From Kribbella flavida DSM 17836 (GTDB lineage Bacteria; Actinomycetota; Actinomycetes; Propionibacteriales; Kribbellaceae), in the NCBI RefSeq assembly GCF_000024345.1, contig NC_013729.1, forward strand, positions 5,022,001 through 5,086,000: DNA of 64,000 bases. Direction: 5' to 3'. The position numbers were made by a program, and so were the translations under genes. Shown piece after piece: positions 9,176-19,000 of the stretch. The stretch's first letter is position 1. Every line of letters begins with the position of its first letter. Under the pieces are notes generated by a model that saw only the letters and a program-made list of their open reading frames with translations, had not been told where the DNA came from and made no database searches.

Positions 9176-10540
9176 TCAGTTCCGGTCCAGCAGGGCCTGC
9201 GCCTCTGCGTCGGCCTTCTTCAGCAGGTCGGCGATGTCGGCGTCCTTCTGGGTCAGCACCGACTGCACGACCGGGTCGAGGATCTTGTACACCTCCTGGG
9301 TCGACCGGGACGGCTCTGTCACCAGCGGCTGGTCGAACATCTTGTCCGTGTACGGCGTCATCTGCGCCAGCGGCACGTTGACGTACTGCGCGACCCACTT
9401 CAGCGACTTGTCGTAGGTCGCCTTGTCGAACACCGGCAGCTGCGGCACCCCGACCGGCTGCTTCGACGCAGCGATCGTCTTCGCGTCCAGTACGGCGGAC
9501 TGCTGGTCAACCAGCTTCTTCAAGTAGTAGAAGTCGATCCACTTCACCGCGGCCGCCTTCACCGGCTCACTGGCCTTCGCACTCACCGTCGCCAGCGTGC
9601 CGCCGCCCAGCACACCGGCGTCCGGGCTGTCCTTGAGCGGTACGACCGTGACGCCGTAGTCGGCCGGCTTGAGCGCGTTCTGGGTGACCAGCGAGCCGTA
9701 GTTGCCGCCGCCGGAGACGTACATGCCGATCTGGCCGGCCGCGAACGCCTGGTTGATGCTGCCCCAGTCGTAGAGGAAGTTCGACCCCATGCTGTTGTCA
9801 TCCCAGCGCATCGACTTCAACAGTCGGAGGACCTCGGTCATCTGCGGGGTGTCGAGCTCGGCCGTCGCCTTGTCACCGTCGAGCTTCTCCGCCCGGCCAC
9901 CGAAGGCGTAGTCCAGCGTGGTGAGGATCCAGCCGCCGGTGTTGTCGGCGGTCAGCTGGGCGTAGCCGGCCTTACCGGTCGTGTCGGCGATCTGCTTCGC
10001 CGCGCTGCGCAGTTCGTCCCAGGTCGCCGGCGGCTTGTCCGGGTCGAGTCCGGCCTGCTTGAACAGAGTGCGGTTGTAGTGCAGCGCCTGGCCGTAGGCA
10101 GCGATCGGGACCGCCCACATCTTGCCGTCGTCGGCCTGCCCCGCCTTGGTGACGGTGGCGCTGAACTTGCCGGCGTACGGGAGGGCGCTGACCAGACCGC
10201 TGATGTCGGCGATCTGCTTGCGCTCGATCAGGCCGCGGCCGTCCGTGAACGGCACGGTGAACACATCGGGCAGCGTGTTGCCGGCCAGCTGGGCGGTGAA
10301 CGTGGTCGCCGTCCAGTTGTACTCCTGCGGCACCACGTCGATGTCCGGGTTGGCCTTCTCGAACTGCGCGACCCGCTCGTCGAAGGCCGCGACCGCGCCC
10401 TTGTCCAGCCCGGGGTCACGAGCGACCTTCAGGGTCACCGGACCGCTGTCGGCCGTCTGGTCGGTGTCGTCTGCCCCGGAGCACGCGGTGAGGGCGGCGA
10501 GCAGCCCCGTCAGCGCCAGCGAGGTGATCAGCTTCTTCAT
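9176..10540 (-). CDS. Extracellular sugar-binding lipoprotein (ABC solute-binding, family 1)
   Basis: 454-residue solute-binding protein. The signal peptide has a lipobox LTAC with the lipid-modified Cys at residue 20, so it is anchored on the outer face of the membrane. The body has the family-1 sugar-binding pattern (KVARDPGLDKGAVAAFDERV, then a hinge region with DGKMWAVPIAAYGQALHYN and AFAAGQIGMYVSGGG). It is the second gene of the operon, three bases from both neighbours, and should capture oligosaccharides for the two permeases. Substrate not readable from sequence alone; operon context points to alpha-glucans. Confidence 0.92.
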   Translation of the reverse strand: MKKLITSLALTGLLAALTACSGADDTDQTADSGPVTLKVARDPGLDKGAVAAFDERVAQFEKANPDIDVVPQEYNWTATTFTAQLAGNTLPDVFTVPFTDGRGLIERKQIADISGLVSALPYAGKFSATVTKAGQADDGKMWAVPIAAYGQALHYNRTLFKQAGLDPDKPPATWDELRSAAKQIADTTGKAGYAQLTADNTGGWILTTLDYAFGGRAEKLDGDKATAELDTPQMTEVLRLLKSMRWDDNSMGSNFLYDWGSINQAFAAGQIGMYVSGGGNYGSLVTQNALKPADYGVTVVPLKDSPDAGVLGGGTLATVSAKASEPVKAAAVKWIDFYYLKKLVDQQSAVLDAKTIAASKQPVGVPQLPVFDKATYDKSLKWVAQYVNVPLAQMTPYTDKMFDQPLVTEPSRSTQEVYKILDPVVQSVLTQKDADIADLLKKADAEAQALLDRN

Positions 10541-10543
10541 GGG

Positions 10544-12139
10544 TCAAACTCCTGAGTGGATCGGCCGGAGCCAGGCAGCGGCGTCGGTGGACAGCTCACC
10601 CGCGTCGAGCGGCACGCTGGCGAGCAGGACTTCGTACTGCGGGGGCAGCGGCACGGACGCCGCTCCGAGGTTCACCAGGCAGAGCACGTCGCCGCGGGTG
10701 AACGCGATCAGGTCGCCGGTGTCGAGCTCGTGCCAGCCGAACGACTCCGCGAAGGACCGGCGCAGCCGCAGGGCGCTCCGGTAGAGGGTGAGCATCGAGT
10801 CCGGGTCGTTATCCTGCGCCTCCACCGACCTGGTCGCCCAGTCCGCCGGCTGCGGCAGCCACGGACCGAAGCCCTGACTGTTGAAGCCGAAGCTCGCGCC
10901 GGTGGTTGTCCACGGCAACGGCACCCGGCACCCGTCACGCCCCGGGTCGTGGCCGTCGGACCGATGGAAGATCGGGTCCTGCAGCGCGGTCAGCGGCAGG
11001 TCCTCGACCTCGGGCAGCCCAAGCTCGTCCCCCTGATAGACGTAGAGCGATCCCGGCAGCGCTGCCGTCAGCAACGCCGCCGCTCGCGCCCGCCGGGTAC
11101 CCAGCCCCAGATCCGTCGGTACGCCGAACCGCTTGGTGGCGAAGGAGAACGAACTGTCCTCGCGCCCGTACCGGGTGACCGGGCGCGTGACGTCGTGGTT
11201 GGACAGGACCCAGGTGGCCGGGGCCTCGACCGGCGCGTGCGCGGCGAGCGTGCTGACGATCGAGTCGCGCAGCTCCGCGGCGTGCCACGGCCGGGCCATC
11301 AGCTCGAAGTTGAACGCGGTGTGGATCTCGTCGGGGCGCAGGTAACGGGCGAACCGCTCGGCGTCAGCGAGCCAGATCTCACCGACCAGCACCCGCGGCG
11401 GGTGGTAGGAGTCGGCGACCGCCCGCCAGGCCCGGTAGATGTCGTGCACGCCGTCACGGTCGACGTACGGGTGCTGCTCGGTCTCCCCGAGCTGCGGCAA
11501 CGACGGGTCCTTCACCGGCATGGTGGCCGAGTCGATCCGGATCCCGGCGACGCCACGGTCGAACCAGAACCGCAGGACCTGCTCGTGCTCACGGCGTACG
11601 TCGGGGTGGTTCCAGTTCAGGTCGGGTTGCTCGGGGGTGAACAGGTGCAGGTACCACTCCCCCGGCGTACCGTCCGGGTTCTTGGTCCTGGTCCAGGTGT
11701 CGCCGGAGAAGCTGGAGACCCAGTTCGTCGGCACTTCCTCACCGCCGCGGAACCAGAACCGCTCCCGCTCCGGCGCACCCGGCTCGGCGGCCAGCGCGGC
11801 CCGGAACCAGGCGTGCTCGCTGGAGACGTGGTTCGGGACGATGTCGATGATCGTGCGGATGCCCAGGGTGGCGGCCTCCGCGATCAACTGCTCGGCCTGC
11901 TCGACCGTGCCGAACGCCGGGTCGATCACCCGGTAGTCGGCCACGTCGTACCCGCCGTCGGCCAGCGGCGAGAGGTACCACGGCGTGAACCAGAGCGCGT
12001 CGACGCCCAGGCTGCGCAGGTACGGCAGCCGGGACCGGACGCCGGCCAGATCACCGGTCCCGTCGCCGTTCCCGTCGGCGAAGCTGCGCGGGTAGATCTG
12101 GTAGATCACCGCGGTCCGCCACCACGACTCGTCGCTCAC
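10544..12139 (-). CDS. GH13 alpha-glucosidase
   Basis: 531-residue cytosolic glycoside hydrolase family 13 enzyme, length typical of oligo-1,6-/alpha-glucosidases. Motifs: QIYPRSFADGNGDGTGDLAG at the N-terminus, conserved region I DIVPNH, region II GIRIDSA with nucleophile Asp203, region III GEIW with acid/base Glu254, and region IV SNHD with Asp316. No signal peptide, so it hydrolyses imported alpha-linked oligosaccharides to glucose inside the cell. It is the first gene of the operon (GTG start, GCGGAG site upstream), immediately behind a putative LacI operator. Exact linkage specificity cannot be fixed from sequence. Confidence 0.93.
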   Translation of the reverse strand: MSDESWWRTAVIYQIYPRSFADGNGDGTGDLAGVRSRLPYLRSLGVDALWFTPWYLSPLADGGYDVADYRVIDPAFGTVEQAEQLIAEAATLGIRTIIDIVPNHVSSEHAWFRAALAAEPGAPERERFWFRGGEEVPTNWVSSFSGDTWTRTKNPDGTPGEWYLHLFTPEQPDLNWNHPDVRREHEQVLRFWFDRGVAGIRIDSATMPVKDPSLPQLGETEQHPYVDRDGVHDIYRAWRAVADSYHPPRVLVGEIWLADAERFARYLRPDEIHTAFNFELMARPWHAAELRDSIVSTLAAHAPVEAPATWVLSNHDVTRPVTRYGREDSSFSFATKRFGVPTDLGLGTRRARAAALLTAALPGSLYVYQGDELGLPEVEDLPLTALQDPIFHRSDGHDPGRDGCRVPLPWTTTGASFGFNSQGFGPWLPQPADWATRSVEAQDNDPDSMLTLYRSALRLRRSFAESFGWHELDTGDLIAFTRGDVLCLVNLGAASVPLPPQYEVLLASVPLDAGELSTDAAAWLRPIHSGV

Positions 12140-12168
12140 ACTCGGCTCCGCTCGCCTTGATTTATGGT

Positions 12169-12186
12169 AGGTTTAGCGCTCCACCT
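12169..12186. promoter_or_regulatory. Putative LacI-type operator between divergent genes
   Basis: Imperfect 18-bp palindrome AGGTTTAGC/GCTCCACCT (7 of 9 arm positions pair) with the central CG typical of LacI-family operators. On the minus strand it is followed by TACCAT, a plausible -10 for the GH13 operon, so bound repressor would cover the promoter spacer. It also lies about 80 bases before the lacI-type start, allowing autoregulation. Confidence 0.55.
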
Positions 12187-12263
12187 TGCAGGGACCGTAC
12201 GGTCGCCGACGGGAGGCTGTCAACACCGCGAGGCGATATCGTGGCGGGGCGAAGGGAGAACTG

Positions 12264-13283
12264 GTGCGGGTCACGCTGAAGGACATCGCCGACGAGGCCG
12301 GGGTCAGCATGATGACGGTGTCGAACGTGGTGAACGGCAAGCGGGCGCGGGTCTCCCCGGAGACGATCGAGCGGATCCAGCGCATCGTCGCCGAGCGCGG
12401 CTACGTGCCGAGCGCGTCGGCGCGCAGCCTGGCGGCGAAGTCGTCGAAGCTGATCGGCCTGCTGGTGCCGGCCGCCGACGAGGACAGCCTGATGATCAGC
12501 CCGCACAACGTCGCGATCGTCGGCCTGATCGAGCGCGAGCTGCGCAAGGGCGGCTACCACCTGCTGCTGCGCGGGATCTCCCAGCCGGCCGAGGTGGCCG
12601 AGGCGCTGCAGTCGTGGAGCCTGGACGGCGCGGTCCTGCTCGGCTTCCTCGACGAGGAGATCGACCGGCTGACCGCGAGGACCGTCGGCAAGGTGTCGCT
12701 GCTGGCGATCGACAGCTACTCGGCGAACCCGCTGACCACCGGTGTACGGTCCGACGACCACACCGGCGCCCTGCTCGCTGCCCGGCACCTGCTGGCCCTC
12801 GGGCACCGCGAGATCGTGTTCGCGGGACCGGCCTTCTCCGATGTCGGCGTGGTGCACCAGCGCTACCAGGGCTTCCGCGCCGCGTACGCCGAGGCGGGAC
12901 TGACCTGGATCGAGCGGATCGTCACCGTCGAGACGACCACGCACGGCAGCGGCCGCGACCTCGGTCTGAGGCTGATGCAGTCCCACCCGGAGGCGACCGC
13001 CGTCTTCGCCACGGCCGACATCCTGGCGATCGGCATCATGGAAGGGCTCGCCGAGGCGGGCTGCTCGGTGCCCGGCGACGTGTCCGTGCTCGGCTTCGAC
13101 GATCTCGACCTGAGCCGTTACGTCACACCGAAGCTGACCACGATCGCGCAGGACATCCCGCAGAAGGCGGCGATCGCGGTCCGGTTGCTGCTGGCCGCCG
13201 TCGAGCGCCGCGAGCATCCCGCCGACCCGATCACCCTGGGCGTCCGCCTCATCACCCGCGACTCGACCGCCGCGCCGCGCTGA
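12264..13283 (+). CDS. LacI-family transcriptional regulator
   Basis: 339-residue repressor. The N-terminal helix-turn-helix reads VTLKDIADEAGVSMMTVSNV with the hinge helix at SASARSLAAKSSKLIG, followed by a periplasmic-binding-protein-like effector domain with the FDDLDLSRYVTPKLTTI block. I place the start at GTG 12264 because GAAGGGAG is 5 bases upstream and the HTH starts three residues later; a longer frame back to 12186 would run into the operator. It diverges from the five-gene sugar operon and most likely represses it until a gluco-oligosaccharide binds. Ligand unknown. Confidence 0.9.
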   Translation: MRVTLKDIADEAGVSMMTVSNVVNGKRARVSPETIERIQRIVAERGYVPSASARSLAAKSSKLIGLLVPAADEDSLMISPHNVAIVGLIERELRKGGYHLLLRGISQPAEVAEALQSWSLDGAVLLGFLDEEIDRLTARTVGKVSLLAIDSYSANPLTTGVRSDDHTGALLAARHLLALGHREIVFAGPAFSDVGVVHQRYQGFRAAYAEAGLTWIERIVTVETTTHGSGRDLGLRLMQSHPEATAVFATADILAIGIMEGLAEAGCSVPGDVSVLGFDDLDLSRYVTPKLTTIAQDIPQKAAIAVRLLLAAVERREHPADPITLGVRLITRDSTAAPR

Positions 13284-13398
13284 CCCTGCTGCCGATCGCG
13301 CCGGTCCCTGGGCGCAGTCGTGTCCCGAGGGTTCCTGGGCGGCCGGGGATGTCCACAGGTCGCGCTCCCTCGGTTTTTCGTCGGTCGGCGGCGGTCGC

Positions 13399-13404
13399 TA
13401 GAGT
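13399..13404 (+). promoter_or_regulatory. Candidate -10 element for the SMC operon
   Basis: TAGAGT hexamer 57 bases before the first gene of the SMC operon, matching the actinobacterial -10 consensus. No convincing -35 is visible at the expected distance, so this is only a candidate. Confidence 0.3.
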
Positions 13405-13460
13405 CCTGGGTCTGGTCGCCGATCGCGGTTCCCGGCCGGCGGCCCACGGGAGGAGGATCG

Positions 13461-14651
13461 ATGGACGCCACGTTGCTGGACGCCGAGGCGGAAGCCGCGG
13501 TACTGCGGGTCTACCGGCAGGTGTTCGCCGTGCTCGCCCGCGAGGCCGGGGCGATGATCGTCGACCCCGAGCTGCTCGACGTCGACCAGGCGATCCTGGA
13601 CGCGTTCGCCGAGGCAGGCAGCGACGGCATGACCGTCGAGCAGGCGACGCTGGCCTGCCGGTCCTTCCCGCACGACGTGGTGGTGCGCCGGTTCGAGGTG
13701 CTGCGGCAGTACGGCGCCATCACCAAACTCGTCGACCGGCCGAACGAGCTGCGCCACCGGGCGGCGTTCGCGCCGTACGTGATGCTGATGTTCCTGCGCC
13801 GGATGTCGGTGCAGGGCGGTCAGGGCGAGCTGCACCAGCTGCTCACCCTCGAGGCGCACAGCGTGAGCGACCCGCGCGCCACCGAGCAGGAAGGGCAGGC
13901 GTCGGTCGAGCGGCTGACCAAGGTGTTCCGGCTGCTCGGCAACGAGCTGGCCATCCTGGTCTCCACCAGCACGACCGCGCAGCTCCGGGAGAACGCGCAG
14001 CTCGCCTGGGGCAACGAGCGGCTGATCGAACAGGCCGAGAAGGTGCACCGGATCGTGCTCGAGCGCTGGCCCGGCCTGCACCGGGTCTGCACCCAGCTGC
14101 GGATGGCGCTGGCGGCGTACGCCGACGCTGTGCAACTGGCCGCGGGCCGGCTGGTGGAGCGCGCCGGGACGACCCGGGCGCTGGGACTGCTGCCGATCGA
14201 GACCTGGCTGACGTTCACCCGGACCAGTGACACGGAGACGCTGGCCGGCGTACTGGATGGGCTGCTCTTCGACGCCGCGGCGCCGGACTTCTCCCCCGAA
14301 ACGATGCTGGAGGCGGTCGAGACCGGCCGCCGTACCGGTACCGCGCGGATGGCGCCGCCGCGCCCGTCGGCGGAGGTCGAGGCGCCCGAGTCCGCCGCCG
14401 CGACCGACCGGGAGGATCTGCGCGCGGAGGCGGAGCGCATCCTGGCCGGGCGGGACAGCGTCGACATCGGCGACGTGGTCGACAACGCCGGCGACTGGGT
14501 CACCGCGCGCCGGGTCCTTGCCGAGCTGACCGCGGCGCATCTCCACGACGAGCTGGACTACGAGCTGGTCTGGTCGGACGGGATGCGGATCGACCCGTCG
14601 GCGGGGACGCCGTGGGTGACCGAAGGAACGTTCCGGCGGATCAGCCGATGA
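13461..14651 (+). CDS. Kleisin-like subunit (MksF/JetA-like) of an SMC complex
   Basis: 396-residue cytosolic, mostly helical protein, the first gene of a four-gene SMC operon. The ATG at 13461 has GGGAGGAGGA directly upstream. Residues about 45-110 look like a winged helix (MTVEQATLACRSFPHDVVVRRFEVLRQYG region), the middle is helical (about 120-270), then a Pro/Ala-rich linker (about 290-320) and a second small domain at the C-terminus (about 325-396). This N-wing/helical/C-wing layout is that of MukF/MksF/JetA kleisins, which bridge the SMC heads. I see no strong sequence match to a named family, so the role rests on architecture and on the SMC gene in the same operon. The stop overlaps the next start by ATGA. 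Confidence 0.6.
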   Translation: MDATLLDAEAEAAVLRVYRQVFAVLAREAGAMIVDPELLDVDQAILDAFAEAGSDGMTVEQATLACRSFPHDVVVRRFEVLRQYGAITKLVDRPNELRHRAAFAPYVMLMFLRRMSVQGGQGELHQLLTLEAHSVSDPRATEQEGQASVERLTKVFRLLGNELAILVSTSTTAQLRENAQLAWGNERLIEQAEKVHRIVLERWPGLHRVCTQLRMALAAYADAVQLAAGRLVERAGTTRALGLLPIETWLTFTRTSDTETLAGVLDGLLFDAAAPDFSPETMLEAVETGRRTGTARMAPPRPSAEVEAPESAAATDREDLRAEAERILAGRDSVDIGDVVDNAGDWVTARRVLAELTAAHLHDELDYELVWSDGMRIDPSAGTPWVTEGTFRRISR

Positions 14652-15421
14652 GTGCCGACGTGGTGGAGAACGGGCGCGCCTACAACGCGTTGTGGTGGGC
14701 GAAGGTCCAGTCGGGCGGCCCACAGAAGGTCCCGGCCGACACACCCGCCGTCGCCGGACTGGCTCGCGCGGTCGAGCCTGACGGGTCGGGCCTGTGGATG
14801 CTGCCGACAGTGCCGGACGGCGCAGGTCACGGCGTACTGGAGGAGCTCGGCGCGCCACCCGTCGCCGTGGAGATGCCGAACGAGACGGCTCGCGTCCTGG
14901 CCATCTGCGTCGCCTGCTGCTGGACCGACCGGGACGCGTCGACCTGGCCTGGCGTCACCGGCACGCTCGCCCAGGTCAAGGCCGTGTACGCCGGGATGCG
15001 CGGCCGCGCCGAGCAGTCCAGCGACCTGACCCTGATCATCGGCAGCCTGCGTCGGCTGCACGCCACCCACTGGCTGCTCTGGAACGAAAAGGCAGGCGAA
15101 GTCCGCCTCGGTCCCCGGACCATCACCTGGAGCCCCAGCGACCTGGCGACCCTGCGGGAGATTTGCAGAGTTCTCCCGGACCCGCCTCCCGCCGTACTGG
15201 TCGCGCGCGCGCCCGAGCCGACGCCGGATCCGCTGCCGGTAGCCGCCTCAGCGGACGGTCCGGCTCCGTCGTCCGATCAGGCCGCCGCCTCCGCTTTGCC
15301 TTCCCCTGCTGCGCCGCCGGCGGACGGTGCGCCGGGCCCGACCCCTGACCCCTCGCCGTCCCTCACCTCGACCTCGCCTGCGCCCTCCGCCCCGGCACGG
15401 AGTACGGAGCAGTCCGGATGA
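14648..15421 (+). CDS. Small SMC-operon protein, possible KITE-like winged helix with disordered tail
   Basis: 257-residue protein with ATGA overlaps at both ends, so it is co-translated with its neighbours. The first 180 residues contain a compact helical region and a plausible winged helix (LTLIIGSLRRLHATHWLLW, then a beta-wing VRLGPRTITW). The last 65-70 residues are almost only Pro, Ala, Ser, Asp and Thr, a disordered tail. I do not recognise a named family. In MukBEF/Wadjet operons the equivalent position holds a KITE (MukE/JetB) protein; here there would be two different ones, this and the next gene. Function otherwise unknown. Confidence 0.5.
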   Translation: MSADVVENGRAYNALWWAKVQSGGPQKVPADTPAVAGLARAVEPDGSGLWMLPTVPDGAGHGVLEELGAPPVAVEMPNETARVLAICVACCWTDRDASTWPGVTGTLAQVKAVYAGMRGRAEQSSDLTLIIGSLRRLHATHWLLWNEKAGEVRLGPRTITWSPSDLATLREICRVLPDPPPAVLVARAPEPTPDPLPVAASADGPAPSSDQAAASALPSPAAPPADGAPGPTPDPSPSLTSTSPAPSAPARSTEQSG

Positions 15422-16071
15422 CCGAGCAGCACGCGCTCTTCGACCCGATCCTGCAGGACCTCAGCGATCGCTCCCGCGACGAGGTGCTCGCGGCGTTCAG
15501 CGCGGTCCAGTACGCCGCCAACCCGGTCGCCGAAGTCCAGCTCCCCGGCCTCCGCGACGTCACCCTGCGCCGCCAGGTGCAGAAGATGCTGACCCTCATC
15601 GGCCGCACCCTGGTCAAGGTCGACGGCACCCACTGGACCTCCGGCTACGCCGACGACGTCGCCGCGACTCTCACCGCCCAGGGCTGGCAACCCCTCTCGG
15701 CCGTCGACCGCGCCGTCCTCGTCCTGGTCCTCGTGCACTCGGTCGCGATCCCCCGCAGCGAAGGCATCCTGACCGGCGACAGCTGGAAGTCGGCCCGCCC
15801 CACCACCGTCGACGAACTGCGCACCACCAGGATCAGCGGGGAAGACCGGCGCCTCGCCCTGCAGCGGCTCCGCGCCGCCGGCCTGGTCCAGCTGTCCGGC
15901 GACCACTCGGGCGGACCGAGCTACATCCCCGGCCCGCAACTGCAACGTCTCACCCCGGCCGCGCGGCGGCGCCTGCAGGACCAGCTGATCCTCGCGGCCG
16001 CCCCGGCCAGCCCGATCGCGGAGGCCATCCGCGCGCGCAAAGGACTCACCGGAGAAGAAGGAGCGGCATGA
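15418..16071 (+). CDS. Possible KITE-type (MksE/JetB-like) winged-helix subunit
   Basis: 217-residue protein, third gene of the SMC operon, overlapping both neighbours by ATGA. The sequence suggests tandem winged helices: VTLRRQVQKMLTLIGRTLVKV, then a hydrophobic helix AVDRAVLVLVLVHSVAI, then RRLALQRLRAAGLVQLSG as recognition-helix-like segment. The order (short N-terminal helix, hydrophobic LVLVLV helix, RLRAAGLV wing) resembles DUF4194/JetB and MksE proteins that bind the kleisin. Similarity is at the level of pattern, not clear identity. The ATGA junction to the SMC gene has AAGGAG inside its own coding end, serving as that gene's ribosome site. Confidence 0.55.
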   Translation: MTEQHALFDPILQDLSDRSRDEVLAAFSAVQYAANPVAEVQLPGLRDVTLRRQVQKMLTLIGRTLVKVDGTHWTSGYADDVAATLTAQGWQPLSAVDRAVLVLVLVHSVAIPRSEGILTGDSWKSARPTTVDELRTTRISGEDRRLALQRLRAAGLVQLSGDHSGGPSYIPGPQLQRLTPAARRRLQDQLILAAAPASPIAEAIRARKGLTGEEGAA

Positions 16072-19000
16072 GCACACCAGCAGGAGCCGGACGGGCTGCG
16101 GACGGGTCGACGGACGGCCCGTTCGACATCCTCGGCTCGAAGGTGCTGCTCGGCGTCCAGGTCGTCGACCTGTCCCGGCTGTCGACGCACCCGATCCCGA
16201 TGGTCGGCCAGGGCCTGGTCACCGTCGCCGGGCAGGGCCCGACCGACTCCAACGGCGCCGGCAAGTCGTCCTGGATCGCCGCGTTGTCGCTGCTGCACGC
16301 CGATGACCAGTGGCGTCTGACCAGCGGCGCGCCGGGTGCCGCCGAGCTGCTGTTCACCGCCGAGGCCGCCGGCCAGGAAGGCAACTGGTCCAACGTCGAC
16401 CGCGGCTACATCGTCGGCGTGTTCTCCGACCCGGACCTGACCGACCTGGCCGAGATCGAGGCCGCCGCGATCACCGTCTGGATCCGGATCAACCGCAAGG
16501 CGTCGTACCTGGACCTGCGCTGGAAGAACGGCCTGCACGTCCCGTACGGCGCAACCGAGGCCGAGCGCGCGGCCGGCGCCGACGCGTTGTGGGCCGCGCT
16601 GCCGCACTCCAACGGCCGCACCGACTTCCACGCGAACAAGCTGTCCCAGGTCCTGTACGGCGGCCAAGTTCGCTGCGTCTCCTTCCTGTCGACCTCGGTC
16701 CGCTCCAGCCCGACCGCCAACCTGCTGGCCGAGCCGCTCAACGAGCTCGGTCCCGCCCGAATCTTCAACGCGATCGCGACCCTCACCGGCCTCGACCACG
16801 AGCTGGAGCAGGAGCAAGCACATCGCTCCGCCGAGCACACCCAGCGCGAGGCGACCAAGCAGGCGGCCGCCGACCTGCAGCGGTGGGAGCAGGAAATGGC
16901 GACCGTCGAGGCCGGCATCCTGCAGCGGGCCGCGGCCCGGGAGGCACTCTCCGCCGCGAAGGAGTCCTGGCGCGCGCGATGTGCCCGGCATCTGGTCGAC
17001 GGAGACGCCCGCAACGGCGAGATCCTGCAGGAGCTCGCCCAGCTGGACGAGCGGGTCGCTGAGCAGGAGGCCCGGCGCGAGGCGGTCGACACCGAGATCG
17101 ACGCGTTCGGCAGCGAAGAGAACCTGCTGCGCGACGTCCAGCTGACTCGGCAGGAGCGCGACAAGCTCGACGCCCGCGACCGCGAGCTCGACTTGGCTCA
17201 GCGGTCGGTTCGCGAGCAGTTGGAGCGCCTGGGCCAGGAGCACCGCCGCCTGGTTGATGCCGGCCGTTCGGCCGACGGGCGTGAGCTGGACGTCGCCCTG
17301 GCCGAGCAGGACGAGGCTCGCGCCGTACTGGAGGAGCACATCGGCCGCGACCACGCCGCCCGGATGGCCGTCGACCAGGCCACCGCCGAGCTGCGTGAGG
17401 CTGAGAGCGGCCAGACCGTCTCTGCGCCGCAGCAGCAGGTGCTGGAAAACGCGGGCATCGCCTGCGGCGCGCTGACCGACATCACCGAGCTGCCCGCCGG
17501 CGACCGTGCCGAGTGGGAGCCGCGACTCGCGCCGTACCACGAGGCCGTGGTCGTCGACGCCGACGACGCCGCCCTCGCAGCGGCAGCCCTGACCGAGGCG
17601 GGGTACGCGGGGTTCCTGCTCGTCCTGGCGAACCGTCCCGCGGGGTCAGCGAGCACCTCCTTCGATGCTTCTGCCGACATCGTCTCGAAGTCGGCCGGCA
17701 CCGCGTCAGCTGCGGCTGACAAGGTCTCCACTTCTGCCGGCACGTCCTCGACTGATTCCGCGCAAGCGGGCCCAGGGCGGGGGCCGTCGTCGGCGGACAA
17801 GCGGTTCCAGCTCGACGCGTTCTTCGAAGCGCTGGCGTCCCGGGCCGCGAAGGAGCTCATCGACGAGGCCGCCGGCGTGGTCTCGGTCGGGCAGCACGAC
17901 GAACCGATCACCGGCCGGACCGCCCGCATCGAGGCGGCCCGGCGCCGGCTGGACTCAGCGATCGAGGCCCGCGCCGCGGCTTCGGCCGCGTTGGAGCAGG
18001 CTCGGGCCCGCGTCGAGCAGGCCGAGCGTCGTACTGCGGCCGCTCGCGCGCTCGGCACGGCGTCGAGTCTCCAGGAGCAAATCCTGGCACTCCGCGAAGA
18101 GAACGACCGCCACGCGACTGACCGGGACGCGCTCGCACCGCAGCTCCAGGCCGCCAAGGAGTCCGCCGAGGCAGCTGCCGGCCAGCAGCTCGTCCGCGAC
18201 GAGCGCCTGAAAAACCTGGAAGCCACCCGACGTGAGCACAACCGCTTGCTCGACGAGCTGTCCGCCCGTCGGCTGGTCCTGCTCGAGGAGCAGACCGCGC
18301 TCGACCTGGTATCTCGCACGACGGCCTGGGGCGGCACCGTCGAGGAGGCGTCCGAGTTCCTGCTGGCGCTGCCGATCGACGCCCAGCGCCGGACCACCGC
18401 CGACTGGAACCACCAGGCCGCGACCCAGCTCGACGACGTCATCCGCCGCTGCTTCCCGAACGCGCGCTCCCGCGAGGAGATCCCCTCCGAGCTGTGGGAG
18501 ATCCTGAACGGCCCGGACGGCTGGTCCAACGGCACGCTCGGCATCCGCGTCGGCCTGGTTCCCGCACTGCACCGGACACTCGCCAGCCATCTCGCGCAGC
18601 ACGAGACGTTCGACAGCCTCCAGCAACAGCAGATCGCGAACCAGCGCGCCGAGCGCCACGCCGCGCTGGAACGCGCTCGCGAAGGACTCGGCGAGGCCGA
18701 GAGCACCGCCCGCGCCCACCGCGCCTCCCTTGCCGACGGCATCAAGTCGCGCCTGCGCCTAGTATCGGCGGAGTTCGACCGCCTCGACCAGCAGTACGGC
18801 GGCTACGGCGCGAAGCTGGAGTACCCGGAGCCCGACCCGCCGTCGGAGCCCGACAAGCCGTGGCGCTGGACCGTCACACCGAAGTGGCGGCGCTCGGAGG
18901 GCGGCCCGTTCTCGGCGTTCAACGTCAAGGGCAACACCGCGCAGATGGACGAGAAGGCGGTCAAGCTGGTCTGCGCCGCCGCGCTCGCCGGTGGCAGCGA

